DNA of 64,000 nucleotides from NCBI GenBank assembly GCA_002408205.1, contig DHQY01000009.1, positions 310,001 to 374,000 on the forward strand. The letters are read 5' to 3'. Shown here one piece after another: positions 51,799-59,335 of this stretch; the stretch's first letter is position 1; each line of letters begins with the position of its first letter. The notes under the pieces were generated by a model, which saw nothing but the letters and a program-made list of their open reading frames with translations, was not told the DNA's origin and did no database searches. The DNA is from Bacteroidales bacterium UBA5326. GTDB taxonomy: Bacteria; Bacteroidota; Bacteroidia; Bacteroidales; UBA932. The position numbers and the translations under genes were made by a program.

Positions 51799-52671
51799 CT
51801 ATTGATTCAACAGTGTAGTTAAGCCATAATCCATAAGAGTGGCCGCATCACGGTAACGAAGTACCGAGGTGGGAGCTTTCATTACTACGGCTATGACCCG
51901 TTTTCCGCCCAATTGTGCCGTTGCGGTAATACATAATCCGGCTGCATTGGTATACCCGGTTTTAAATCCGTCACATCCATTATAGGCATAGGATTTTCCA
52001 GGCAATAGTCCGTTGGTGGCGGAGTAGTTCACTCCCCTGAAATTCAGACCGGTCATGGAAGTATAGGTGAGAATCACGGGGAATCGCCGTATAAAATCCC
52101 TTGTCAGAAGCGCCATGGATTTGGGAGAAACGGAATTCCCGTCTGACAGCCCCGATGCATCGGTATAATGAGCCGTTAATTGTAAAGAATCTGCGTAATG
52201 ATTCATAATTCCTGCAAAATCGGATTCCGTTCCGCCGGAAAGAAATTCTCCCAGTGCAACGGCGCAGGCATTGCCCGATACCACACACAGGGCGGCGATG
52301 AGCTCATCTATGGAGTATGTTTCCGTTTCGTTGAGCGGTACGTTTGATTCTCCGGGGTTAACGGAACGCATGGCAGCGTATTCGCTGACGGGTATCTTTG
52401 TGTTGAGTGTAAGGAATCCTTTATCAATGCGGTCAAAAACGATATACATGGTCATCACCTTGGTCATGCTGGCCGGTACCATGGGATAGGATGAACTCAT
52501 TCCATAGAGTTCCGTGCCCGTTTCGAAATCGATAACTGTTGCGCCCTGGCAACTTAACGAAAGCGATACGGTTCCCGGTTTTGGGGTAATGATTGGAACT
52601 TGCTGTTTTTCACAGGCTATGAGGCCGAAAAGCAGCAGCAAAAGAGGTATTCGGTATATGACGCTTCTCAC
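51799..52671 (-). CDS. D-alanyl-D-alanine carboxypeptidase (peptidase S11), lipoprotein
   Basis: 290 residues; lipobox LIAC with Cys20. Penicillin-binding motifs: SMTK at 68-71 (nucleophile Ser68), SGN at 132-134 and KTG at 237-239. Removes the terminal D-Ala of stem peptides. It lacks the C-terminal beta domain and amphipathic anchor of DacA; the lipid anchor replaces it. Four bp from the convergent TPR gene. Confidence 0.93.
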   Translation of the reverse strand: MRSVIYRIPLLLLLFGLIACEKQQVPIITPKPGTVSLSLSCQGATVIDFETGTELYGMSSSYPMVPASMTKVMTMYIVFDRIDKGFLTLNTKIPVSEYAAMRSVNPGESNVPLNETETYSIDELIAALCVVSGNACAVALGEFLSGGTESDFAGIMNHYADSLQLTAHYTDASGLSDGNSVSPKSMALLTRDFIRRFPVILTYTSMTGLNFRGVNYSATNGLLPGKSYAYNGCDGFKTGYTNAAGLCITATAQLGGKRVIAVVMKAPTSVLRYRDAATLMDYGLTTLLNQ

Positions 52672-52688
52672 TAAACGATACGCATTGA

Positions 52689-53357
52689 TTATTCAGTCTG
52701 TACGGGTAGCAGGCTTATTATACGGATATCTTTTACCGGACGGTCTGCAGCTCCCGTCGGGGTCGCGGCAATCTTGTCAATAATCTCGACTCCCCGGATC
52801 ACTTCCCCGAAAACAGTGTAACTGCCATCGAGTTGGCGGCAGGTTTCTTCATTCTGAACAATATAGAACTGGGAGCCCGATGAAGCTTTCTGGGGATTTA
52901 CGTTATCACCTGTGCGTGCAGCGGCAATGGCCCCTTTTTTATGCTTAAGAGTGGCCACAAATTCGGCAGGCACGGTGTAGCCGGGTCCACCAGATCCAAG
53001 ACGTACATTGGGCTCCGCACCACGGGATTGGGGGTCGCCGCACTGGATCATAAAGCCTTTGATCACCCTGTGGAAAAGAATGTTATCATAATAACGTTCC
53101 GAGGCGAGTTTCACAAAGTTATCCCGGTGTTGGGGCGTGTCTTTGTATAGTTTGATCACCATGGTGCCTTCTGAGGTTTTCAATTCAAAAACAGGCTCCT
53201 CGGGAAGAGATGCCGGATCGAATGCCAGGGCGGGTGTTTGGGCCTCTGGAACAGCCGGCTGGCCGGACTCATCGGATACTTTGGATTTCCGGTTGTTTTG
53301 GCATGATCCGAAAATAATAGCGCTCATAAAAAAAAGGATAAGAATTTTGTGTTTCAT
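52689..53357 (-). CDS. Cyclophilin-type peptidyl-prolyl isomerase, lipoprotein
   Basis: 222 residues from the ATG at 53357 (lipobox IIFGSC); the frame extends 15 codons upstream without signal-like sequence. Cyclophilin domain about 55-215: VIKLYKDTPQHRDNF, YYDNILFHRVIKGFMIQCGD, GAIAAARTGDNVNPQKASSG and SQFYIVQNE. Speeds proline isomerisation in the periplasm. A -7-like TAACTTTG is at 53400-53407 on the minus strand. Confidence 0.92.
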   Translation of the reverse strand: MKHKILILFFMSAIIFGSCQNNRKSKVSDESGQPAVPEAQTPALAFDPASLPEEPVFELKTSEGTMVIKLYKDTPQHRDNFVKLASERYYDNILFHRVIKGFMIQCGDPQSRGAEPNVRLGSGGPGYTVPAEFVATLKHKKGAIAAARTGDNVNPQKASSGSQFYIVQNEETCRQLDGSYTVFGEVIRGVEIIDKIAATPTGAADRPVKDIRIISLLPVQTE

Positions 53358-53424
53358 ATAACAATAGATTTTGAATACTATCTGTTTTGCAAAGGAGCAC
53401 AAAGTTACGGTTTTTTATTTTATG

Positions 53425-53432
53425 TACCTTTG
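53425..53432 (+). promoter_or_regulatory. -7 element 5 nt before dut
   Basis: TACCTTTG, then CAGAT and the ATG at 53438; supports that start and a leaderless mRNA. Confidence 0.5.
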
Positions 53433-53437
53433 CAGAT

Positions 53438-53896
53438 ATGAAGGTAAAAATTGTAAATCATTCACCATACCCTCTTCCGTCTTATGCTACCCTGTTATCG
53501 GCCGGAATGGATATGCGGGCGAATGTAGACTCGGAATTGATTATCAAACCCCTTGAGAGGGTTCTTGTTCCCACGGGGATATCCATCGCATTGCCTCCGG
53601 GCTATGAGGCCCAGATACGTCCCCGCAGCGGAATGGCCAGTAAAAAGGGCATTGGAGTATTGAACAGTCCGGGCACCATAGATGCCGATTACCGCGGGGA
53701 GGTGAAAATTATTCTTGTAAATATGTCCGGTGAACCGGTTACTATTGAACCGGGAGAACGGATAGCCCAGATGATCGTGGCTGCGTTTACCAGGGTAGAA
53801 TGGGAAGAGGCAGAGGTGCTGGATGCCACCGAAAGAGGTACAGGCGGTTTCGGGTCCACAGGCAGTCAGGATCTCCCGGGCCGTGTTAGTGAGTAG
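53438..53896 (+). CDS. dut: dUTP diphosphatase
   Basis: 152 residues from the ATG at 53438. Five dUTPase motifs are visible: SAGMDMRA, RPRSGMA, GTIDADYRGEV (catalytic Asp), RIAQMIV and the C-terminal RGTGGFGSTG that closes on the substrate. Trimeric enzyme giving dUMP and keeping uracil out of DNA. The last 31 bp overlap the convergent exporter gene. Confidence 0.97.
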   Translation: MKVKIVNHSPYPLPSYATLLSAGMDMRANVDSELIIKPLERVLVPTGISIALPPGYEAQIRPRSGMASKKGIGVLNSPGTIDADYRGEVKIILVNMSGEPVTIEPGERIAQMIVAAFTRVEWEEAEVLDATERGTGGFGSTGSQDLPGRVSE

Positions 53897-54360
53897 GATT
53901 TTGCGGAAAAAAGAAAAATCGGAACCGAAGCTCCTGCCGCCAGCATGAAAACCACACTGCAGGTAATGATTCCATTATAGAACATACTCATCATATATTC
54001 ACTTCTCAGGGCCAGATCGGACAGGTTATTCAGGAAGCTCAGCAGGGAGAATACCGTTCTGTATGCATACATTCCCGGGATCATGGGCAAAAGAGCCGGA
54101 ATAAAAAGAACAGTATTAGGACATTTCTGTTTACCACCCAGGTAAAGACTGCCCAGCCCAATCACAAGCGAACCGAAAAAAGACGAGGTGGCAATATCGA
54201 GCTGAACGTATTTCATCAGGCAAAACCGGATGGCATGTCCTATAGCCGAAAGCAGAGCAATGGAAGGCAATGCCCGCAGAGGGGGGCGGGAGATAACACC
54301 AAATCCGATAGCGGCAATTGCCGCAAAGAACCCGTCGCTTAATATGTCTATCCAATCCAT
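53866..54360 (-). CDS. Threonine/serine exporter, small subunit (ThrE_2/DUF3815)
   Basis: 164 residues, about five TM segments, with FIPALLPMIPGMYAYRTVF typical of the ThrE C-terminal family. Works with the product of the upstream gene as a split ThrE exporter. Overlaps that gene by 13 bp. Confidence 0.85.
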   Translation of the reverse strand: MDWIDILSDGFFAAIAAIGFGVISRPPLRALPSIALLSAIGHAIRFCLMKYVQLDIATSSFFGSLVIGLGSLYLGGKQKCPNTVLFIPALLPMIPGMYAYRTVFSLLSFLNNLSDLALRSEYMMSMFYNGIITCSVVFMLAAGASVPIFLFSAKSYSLTRPGRS

Positions 54361-55127
54361 TGTATATAATCTCTAAAAAGGAGGATTGTAAAAGACAGGC
54401 CTACCGAAAGGCAAAGTATAAGCAGCAGGGCATTTGTGAGCCTGGAAAATCCCGTAAGCGTGTGTCCCTCCACGATATCTATTATTCCGTTCAGGAGCGG
54501 AACCCCGGGGATAAGGAACAAAATACTGGTACCAATGGCCACCTCGGCATTGACAGCATCGAGAAGCAGGGTGGCCGAGGCAATAAGCGAGGCAGCGAAT
54601 GCAGAAGCGATATTGGTAATGTAAGCATTCACCTTTCTGTGGAGCATTTCCTGTTTCAGAATTATCCCGGCAAAAGTAGCTGCGAAGACCATTACCATGG
54701 CTATCCAGTTTCCGCCGAACAATTTACAAAAAGAAGCATTCCCCAGGCTTATAAGAATTCTTACCAGCCATTTATTTATTGCCGGTCTGGCAATAAGACG
54801 GGCGTATTTTTCTTTTACCTCGGAAAGGGTAAGATGATTGTCAAAGGCTTCCCAGCTCAGCGCACTGAGATCTGAATTGATCTCAAAATTGACAGGAAGC
54901 TGCGGCACGTTTATGGTTTCACTGTAATCCAGACGACCGCTTTTATCTTTTATTGTCAGGATGATTGAGGTCTGAAAAAGGGTAAGTTCTGCCTTAACTT
55001 CCAGCGCCTCTGCCAGTCTGACGGAATTACGGGTTACCCTGGAGGTGTGCACCCCCGATCCCATTAGAAGAGTTGCATATTCGCAAATAAAATCGGCGGT
55101 CTCTTTTAGTTCTTCGTAAGATTTCAT
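54348..55127 (-). CDS. Threonine/serine exporter, large subunit (ThrE_1/DUF1212)
   Basis: 259 residues: cytoplasmic N-terminal domain (LLMGSGVHTSRVTRNSVRLA, which in ThrE proteins carries hydrolase-like residues) and five TM segments from about 125. FLIPGVPLLNGIIDIVEGH is the family signature. Probable export of threonine or serine, or of other amino acids. Confidence 0.87.
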   Translation of the reverse strand: MKSYEELKETADFICEYATLLMGSGVHTSRVTRNSVRLAEALEVKAELTLFQTSIILTIKDKSGRLDYSETINVPQLPVNFEINSDLSALSWEAFDNHLTLSEVKEKYARLIARPAINKWLVRILISLGNASFCKLFGGNWIAMVMVFAATFAGIILKQEMLHRKVNAYITNIASAFAASLIASATLLLDAVNAEVAIGTSILFLIPGVPLLNGIIDIVEGHTLTGFSRLTNALLLILCLSVGLSFTILLFRDYIQWIG

Positions 55128-55168
55128 TTGAGGAGTACAAATTCGGATACAAAGGAAGTAATTTTTGC

Positions 55169-55176
55169 TAACTTCG
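55169..55176 (+). promoter_or_regulatory. -7-like element 4 nt before murF
   Basis: TAACTTCG (one mismatch) followed by TACT and the ATG at 55181. Confidence 0.4.
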
Positions 55177-55180
55177 TACT

Positions 55181-56461
55181 ATGTACTCGTTATTTCAGAA
55201 ACATCCAACGGTTTGTACCGATACAAGAAAAATAGAAAAAGGGTGTTTGTTTTTTGCCCTTAAGGGGGATACTTTTGACGCAAACGATTTTGCATTAGAA
55301 GCACTTGAAAAAGGAGCCGCTTATTCGGTGGTAGACAGGCAGGGACTTGTGCATCCGCAGTTCGTGAATGTTCCGGACGTTCTTAAGGCCCTTCAGGAAC
55401 TGGCATTTTTACACCGGTGTTCCATGAAAATTCCCGTTATCGGACTCACAGGCTCTAACGGAAAAACCACAACAAAGGAACTGATTTATGCCGTTTTGGC
55501 TGCGAAATACCGGGTTACGGCCACGCAGGGTAATCTTAATAACCATATTGGCGTGCCGTTGAGCATTCTTCAAATGACCCGGGAAACCCAGATAGGTCTT
55601 TTTGAAATGGGGGCAAGCCATCCGGGTGAAATAGAAGAGCTGACGGCTATTGTAAGACCGGTTGCCGGCCTGATCACTAATATTGGTAAAGCGCATCTTG
55701 AGGGGTTCGGAAACCTGGAAGGAGTGATGGCCTGTAAAGGGGCTCTTTATGATTTTCTTCTGACACATAAAGGCCATGTAGTATATAATCAAGACGATCC
55801 CGTTCTCGTAGGAATGCTCCGCGCACGCAATGCTCCCCAGGATCTGTTGTATCCGTATGGTGCAAAGACCCAAAAGGTGAAAACCGGGACGGAGAAGGGT
55901 GCCCTTTTCCTGAAGATTGATGGTTATCCCGGAATTCAAACCCAGCTTATAGGCAGTTTAAATGTGAATAATGTACTTGCTGCGCTGGCCTTTGGAGAGA
56001 TGTTTGGTGTGGAAAGGGAAAAAGCGGCTGCCGCTATTGCTGCCTACAAGCCAAGCAATAACCGGTCACAATGGATGGAAACGCCTTATAATGCACTTGT
56101 GGTGGATGCGTACAACGCGAATCCCGCCAGTATGGCCGCTTCGCTGGATGATTTCAAAAAACTCGGAGCAACTAATAAATGCCTGATTCTTGGTGATATG
56201 AGAGAATTAGGTGATGTCAGTCTGCAGGAACACCTTAAAATTGTTGAATATGTCCGGGACATGCCTGTACAACAGATTTTCTGGGTTGGACCCTGGTTTA
56301 CAAAAGCAGCTGAGCAAATGAGAGCCCCCGGACTGTGCTTCCCCAATGTGGAAGCATTGATAGGGCACCTTAAAAAGCATCCGCTCAGGCATACAACTAC
56401 GCTGATAAAAGGATCTAACGGGATTCGTCTGACAAAGATTATTTCCAGCGAAGTGTGCTGA
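55181..56461 (+). CDS. murF: UDP-N-acetylmuramoyl-tripeptide-D-alanyl-D-alanine ligase
   Basis: 426 residues; adds D-Ala-D-Ala to the peptidoglycan precursor in the cytoplasm. N-terminal substrate domain (TDTRKIEKGCLFFALKGD), ATP loop GSNGKT at 91-96, QGNLNNHIGVPL, GASHPGEI, TNIGKAHLEG and the C-terminal DAYNANPASMAASLDDF. Isolated from the usual mur cluster. Last 23 bp overlap the convergent glycosyltransferase gene. Confidence 0.96.
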   Translation: MYSLFQKHPTVCTDTRKIEKGCLFFALKGDTFDANDFALEALEKGAAYSVVDRQGLVHPQFVNVPDVLKALQELAFLHRCSMKIPVIGLTGSNGKTTTKELIYAVLAAKYRVTATQGNLNNHIGVPLSILQMTRETQIGLFEMGASHPGEIEELTAIVRPVAGLITNIGKAHLEGFGNLEGVMACKGALYDFLLTHKGHVVYNQDDPVLVGMLRARNAPQDLLYPYGAKTQKVKTGTEKGALFLKIDGYPGIQTQLIGSLNVNNVLAALAFGEMFGVEREKAAAAIAAYKPSNNRSQWMETPYNALVVDAYNANPASMAASLDDFKKLGATNKCLILGDMRELGDVSLQEHLKIVEYVRDMPVQQIFWVGPWFTKAAEQMRAPGLCFPNVEALIGHLKKHPLRHTTTLIKGSNGIRLTKIISSEVC

Positions 56462-57458
56462 ATACCGGCCGTCTGAAAGAAAGGAAAAATCTAAAGACAA
56501 TGCTTCCTTTGTAAATACCGCGAGGCATTTTGTGCTGATCGTGCGAGGGGACCCGGGTCAGTTGCCTGTATCCTTTCAAGAAGGCCCTGTGAGCCTTGAA
56601 AACCGATATTGAGAACGAGCTTTTTCCCTGAATGAAATAAGCTACGGCCGTCATGTAGTCCAGAAAAAATCGCAGTATGAAAAGCGGCACCAGTTTACGA
56701 TTGGGAAGATTTTTATAAAGCATGTACAGGTTGTTCCTGTAGTTGAGAAAAAGTTTTCTTGGAGAATTGTTCGGGAGGGTGCCTCCGCCCACGTGAAGGA
56801 TCGCTGATTCCGGTATCACCCATACCTGGGAGCCGGCCCATTGGACACGCCAGCAAAAATCGATTTCTTCCATATGGGCAAAGAACGCATTGTCCAGTCC
56901 GCCTAACCGGTGAAATAGCTCTGACCTGACCATCATACAGGTCCCGCTTGCCCAGAATACAGGTATTGGATTATTGTATTGTCCTTTATCTTCCTCAATA
57001 TGAGAGAGAATCCTCCCGCGGCAAAAAGGGAATCCGTACCGGTCTATAAATCCCCCGCAAGCGCCGGCATATTCAAAATGAGATGGTTTTGTCCAGGAAA
57101 GGATTCTGGGCATACAAACTCCAATTTCCGGGTGATTGTCCATGGCCCGGACAAGAGGCGGGAGCCATCCTTCCAGAACCTCAACATCTGAATTCAGTAA
57201 CACATAATATGGTGCTTCAATCTGGCCGAGTGCCCGGTTGTACCCGCCGGTATAACCGTTGTTCTCCGGAAATACTATCAGCCGCAGACCAGGGAAATGG
57301 TGGTGCAGGTATTCAACAGATCCGTCTGTAGATCCGTTATCGGCTACAATAATCTGTGCGTATTCTTCAGGTGTTCTGTTAATCAGGAGCTGGAGAAACC
57401 GTTCCAGAAAATGTTTACCGTTCCAGTTAAGGATCACTATGGCAACCTTAGGCAACAT
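56439..57458 (-). CDS. Family 2 glycosyltransferase
   Basis: 339 residues from the ATG at 57458 (MLPKVAIVILNWNGKHFLER); the longer frame has no support and the -7 element lies 4 nt before this ATG. GT2/GT-A fold: VADNGSTDGS, LNSDVEV (DxD-like), FWASGTCMMVRSELF, EEIDFCWRV. Resembles rhamnosyl- or similar transferases of surface polysaccharide assembly. C-terminal hydrophobic helices may hold it at the membrane. Sugar unknown. Confidence 0.9.
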   Translation of the reverse strand: MLPKVAIVILNWNGKHFLERFLQLLINRTPEEYAQIIVADNGSTDGSVEYLHHHFPGLRLIVFPENNGYTGGYNRALGQIEAPYYVLLNSDVEVLEGWLPPLVRAMDNHPEIGVCMPRILSWTKPSHFEYAGACGGFIDRYGFPFCRGRILSHIEEDKGQYNNPIPVFWASGTCMMVRSELFHRLGGLDNAFFAHMEEIDFCWRVQWAGSQVWVIPESAILHVGGGTLPNNSPRKLFLNYRNNLYMLYKNLPNRKLVPLFILRFFLDYMTAVAYFIQGKSSFSISVFKAHRAFLKGYRQLTRVPSHDQHKMPRGIYKGSIVFRFFLSFRRPVFSTLRWK

Positions 57459-57462
57459 AAAA

Positions 57463-57470
57463 CAAATGTA
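57463..57470 (-). promoter_or_regulatory. -7 element 4 nt before the glycosyltransferase
   Basis: TACATTTG on the minus strand, then TTTT and the ATG. Confidence 0.5.
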
Positions 57471-57481
57471 AGTGTTTTTCT

Positions 57482-57489
57482 TATATTCG
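57482..57489 (+). promoter_or_regulatory. -7-like element 4 nt before the U32 peptidase
   Basis: TATATTCG (one mismatch), then CGAC and the ATG at 57494; only 11 nt from the divergent element at 57463-57470. Confidence 0.4.
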
Positions 57490-57493
57490 CGAC

Positions 57494-59335
57494 ATGATAC
57501 GAAGGATAGAATTGCTTGCCCCTGCAAAGAACAAGGAATGTGCCATAGCTGCCGTCAATCACGGTGCAGATGCCGTTTATATGGGGGCTTCGCGTTACGG
57601 AGCCAGGGCAGCTGCGGGCAACTTGCCCGAAGATATAGCATGTGTTATCAGATACGCTCACCTGTACGACGTAAAGGTCTTTATAACGCTTAATACACTT
57701 TTGAAAGACAGTGAATTAGAAGATGCGGTGCGCTTGTCACATACATTATACCAAATGGGTGCCGATGCACTCATTATTCAGGATATACGCCTTATGTATC
57801 TGCGCCGCGAGGGAATAATGCCTCCGATTCCACTGCATGCCAGTACACAGATGGATAATTCGTCCCCGGAACAGGTACTGCAAAGGGAAAGGGACGGCTT
57901 TGAAAGAGTAGTCTTGGCCAGAGAACTTAATATTGAGGAAATGAGTGAAATAAGAGAACAGACATCCGTCTCTTTAGAATCATTTGTGCACGGCGCCCTT
58001 TGTGTTAGTTACAGTGGTCGCTGCTATATAAGCCAGGCAGATTGCGGACGCAGTGCCAACAGAGGAGAGTGTGCCCAATATTGCCGTCTGCCTTACGATC
58101 TGGAAGATTCACAAGGCCGGACGCTCATGCGTGATCGTCACTTACTCTCACTTAAAGATATGGACCGTTCCTCTTACCTGAAAGAGATGATTGATGCCGG
58201 GATAGATTCGTTTAAGATAGAAGGGCGGCTCAAAGACGTGGATTATGTAAAGAATATAACGGCGTATTACCGTCAGAAACTCGACCGGATTACGGGCAAT
58301 AAGTCTTCGTCCGGCTCGTGTACCTTCTTTTTTATTCCAAATCCCGAAAAGACATTTCATCGTGACAAAACAGACTACCTGACGGTACACGGTCATATGG
58401 ACAAGCCGGTTGCCCAGTGGTATACACCAAAGTCAACCGGAGAGTATATCGGCCGGATTGGCCGGATTTATCCGGACGGTTTTGAGATTGTTCCTGCGGA
58501 CCGCTTAAAAAAAGAAGGAGGGCTCCATAACGGGGACGGTCTCTGTTATATTTCACCCGATGGCACTTTCGAAGGGTTTCGCGTGGATATTGCAAAGGGA
58601 ATGAGGGTCTTTAAACAAGGAAAGATATGGCAGCCGGGGACGGAGCTTTTCCGGAACCTCGATTATGCTTTTGAGCAACAATTGAAGGGAAAAACCGCCG
58701 GGAGAAACCTCCGGCTTGATATTACCCTTGAAGCACTGGATAACGGAAAGGGGTTGCATCTTGTTTTGAACCGCGAAGCTCATGAGGGAGAAGTGCCTGT
58801 CCGGGCGGAAGTTACGGTACAGATTCCTTTGCAGCCTGCAAAAGATCTTATTCAGGTCAGACATACGTTAACAGATACTTTATCTAAGCTGGGAGGGACC
58901 TGTTACCGTGCCGGGAACATCCGGTTCATCCCCGATGATTTTCCCTGGTTTACCCCGGTTTCTGCTATTGCCGGCCTGCGCAGGTCGGCCGTGAGCCTGC
59001 TGGAAGATAAGGTATACGAAAGGTATGTGCGTCCGGTGATCGATGCCGGCAGGCTGATCTCATTAATAGATCCGGACAAATATCCGGGCATGTTATCGGC
59101 CGATTCTCTGCCTGCGGAGGGAACCCCGCTGATGACCTGCAAATATTGTATAAAATATGAACTTGGTGCCTGTCCCCGGAAGAACGGCTCAAAGACAGTT
59201 CTTTTACAGGAACCTCTGTATCTTAAAACCCGCAATAAACGGTTTCGTCTTTATTTTGATTGTAAATCCTGCCGGATGCTGGTGGGAATAGACAATTCAA
59301 GCAATCTGGAAAGGCCCCAGGCAAGCAGAAAGTAA
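57494..59335 (+). CDS. U32 family peptidase / RlhA-like RNA hydroxylation protein
   Basis: 613 residues. N-terminal U32 domain: ELLAPAKNKECAIAAVNHGADAVYMG-type start, EMSEIREQTSVSLESFVHGA, and the Cys cluster CVSYSGRCYISQADCGRS...CAQYC. Then FKIEGRLKDVDYVKNITAYY and a C-terminal extension of ~300 residues. Well-studied relatives (RlhA, TrhP/TrhO-type U32 proteins) hydroxylate cytidine in 23S rRNA or uridine in tRNA with prephenate, not cleave protein; length fits RlhA best. Function by family only. The last 85 bp overlap the convergent ABC gene. Confidence 0.88.
   Translation: MIRRIELLAPAKNKECAIAAVNHGADAVYMGASRYGARAAAGNLPEDIACVIRYAHLYDVKVFITLNTLLKDSELEDAVRLSHTLYQMGADALIIQDIRLMYLRREGIMPPIPLHASTQMDNSSPEQVLQRERDGFERVVLARELNIEEMSEIREQTSVSLESFVHGALCVSYSGRCYISQADCGRSANRGECAQYCRLPYDLEDSQGRTLMRDRHLLSLKDMDRSSYLKEMIDAGIDSFKIEGRLKDVDYVKNITAYYRQKLDRITGNKSSSGSCTFFFIPNPEKTFHRDKTDYLTVHGHMDKPVAQWYTPKSTGEYIGRIGRIYPDGFEIVPADRLKKEGGLHNGDGLCYISPDGTFEGFRVDIAKGMRVFKQGKIWQPGTELFRNLDYAFEQQLKGKTAGRNLRLDITLEALDNGKGLHLVLNREAHEGEVPVRAEVTVQIPLQPAKDLIQVRHTLTDTLSKLGGTCYRAGNIRFIPDDFPWFTPVSAIAGLRRSAVSLLEDKVYERYVRPVIDAGRLISLIDPDKYPGMLSADSLPAEGTPLMTCKYCIKYELGACPRKNGSKTVLLQEPLYLKTRNKRFRLYFDCKSCRMLVGIDNSSNLERPQASRK

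Noticed and set aside
51784..51812. TGAATC/GATTCA inverted repeat between the TPR and carboxypeptidase genes as terminator
   Set aside because: Only six A/T-rich pairs with a 13-nt loop and no T-run.
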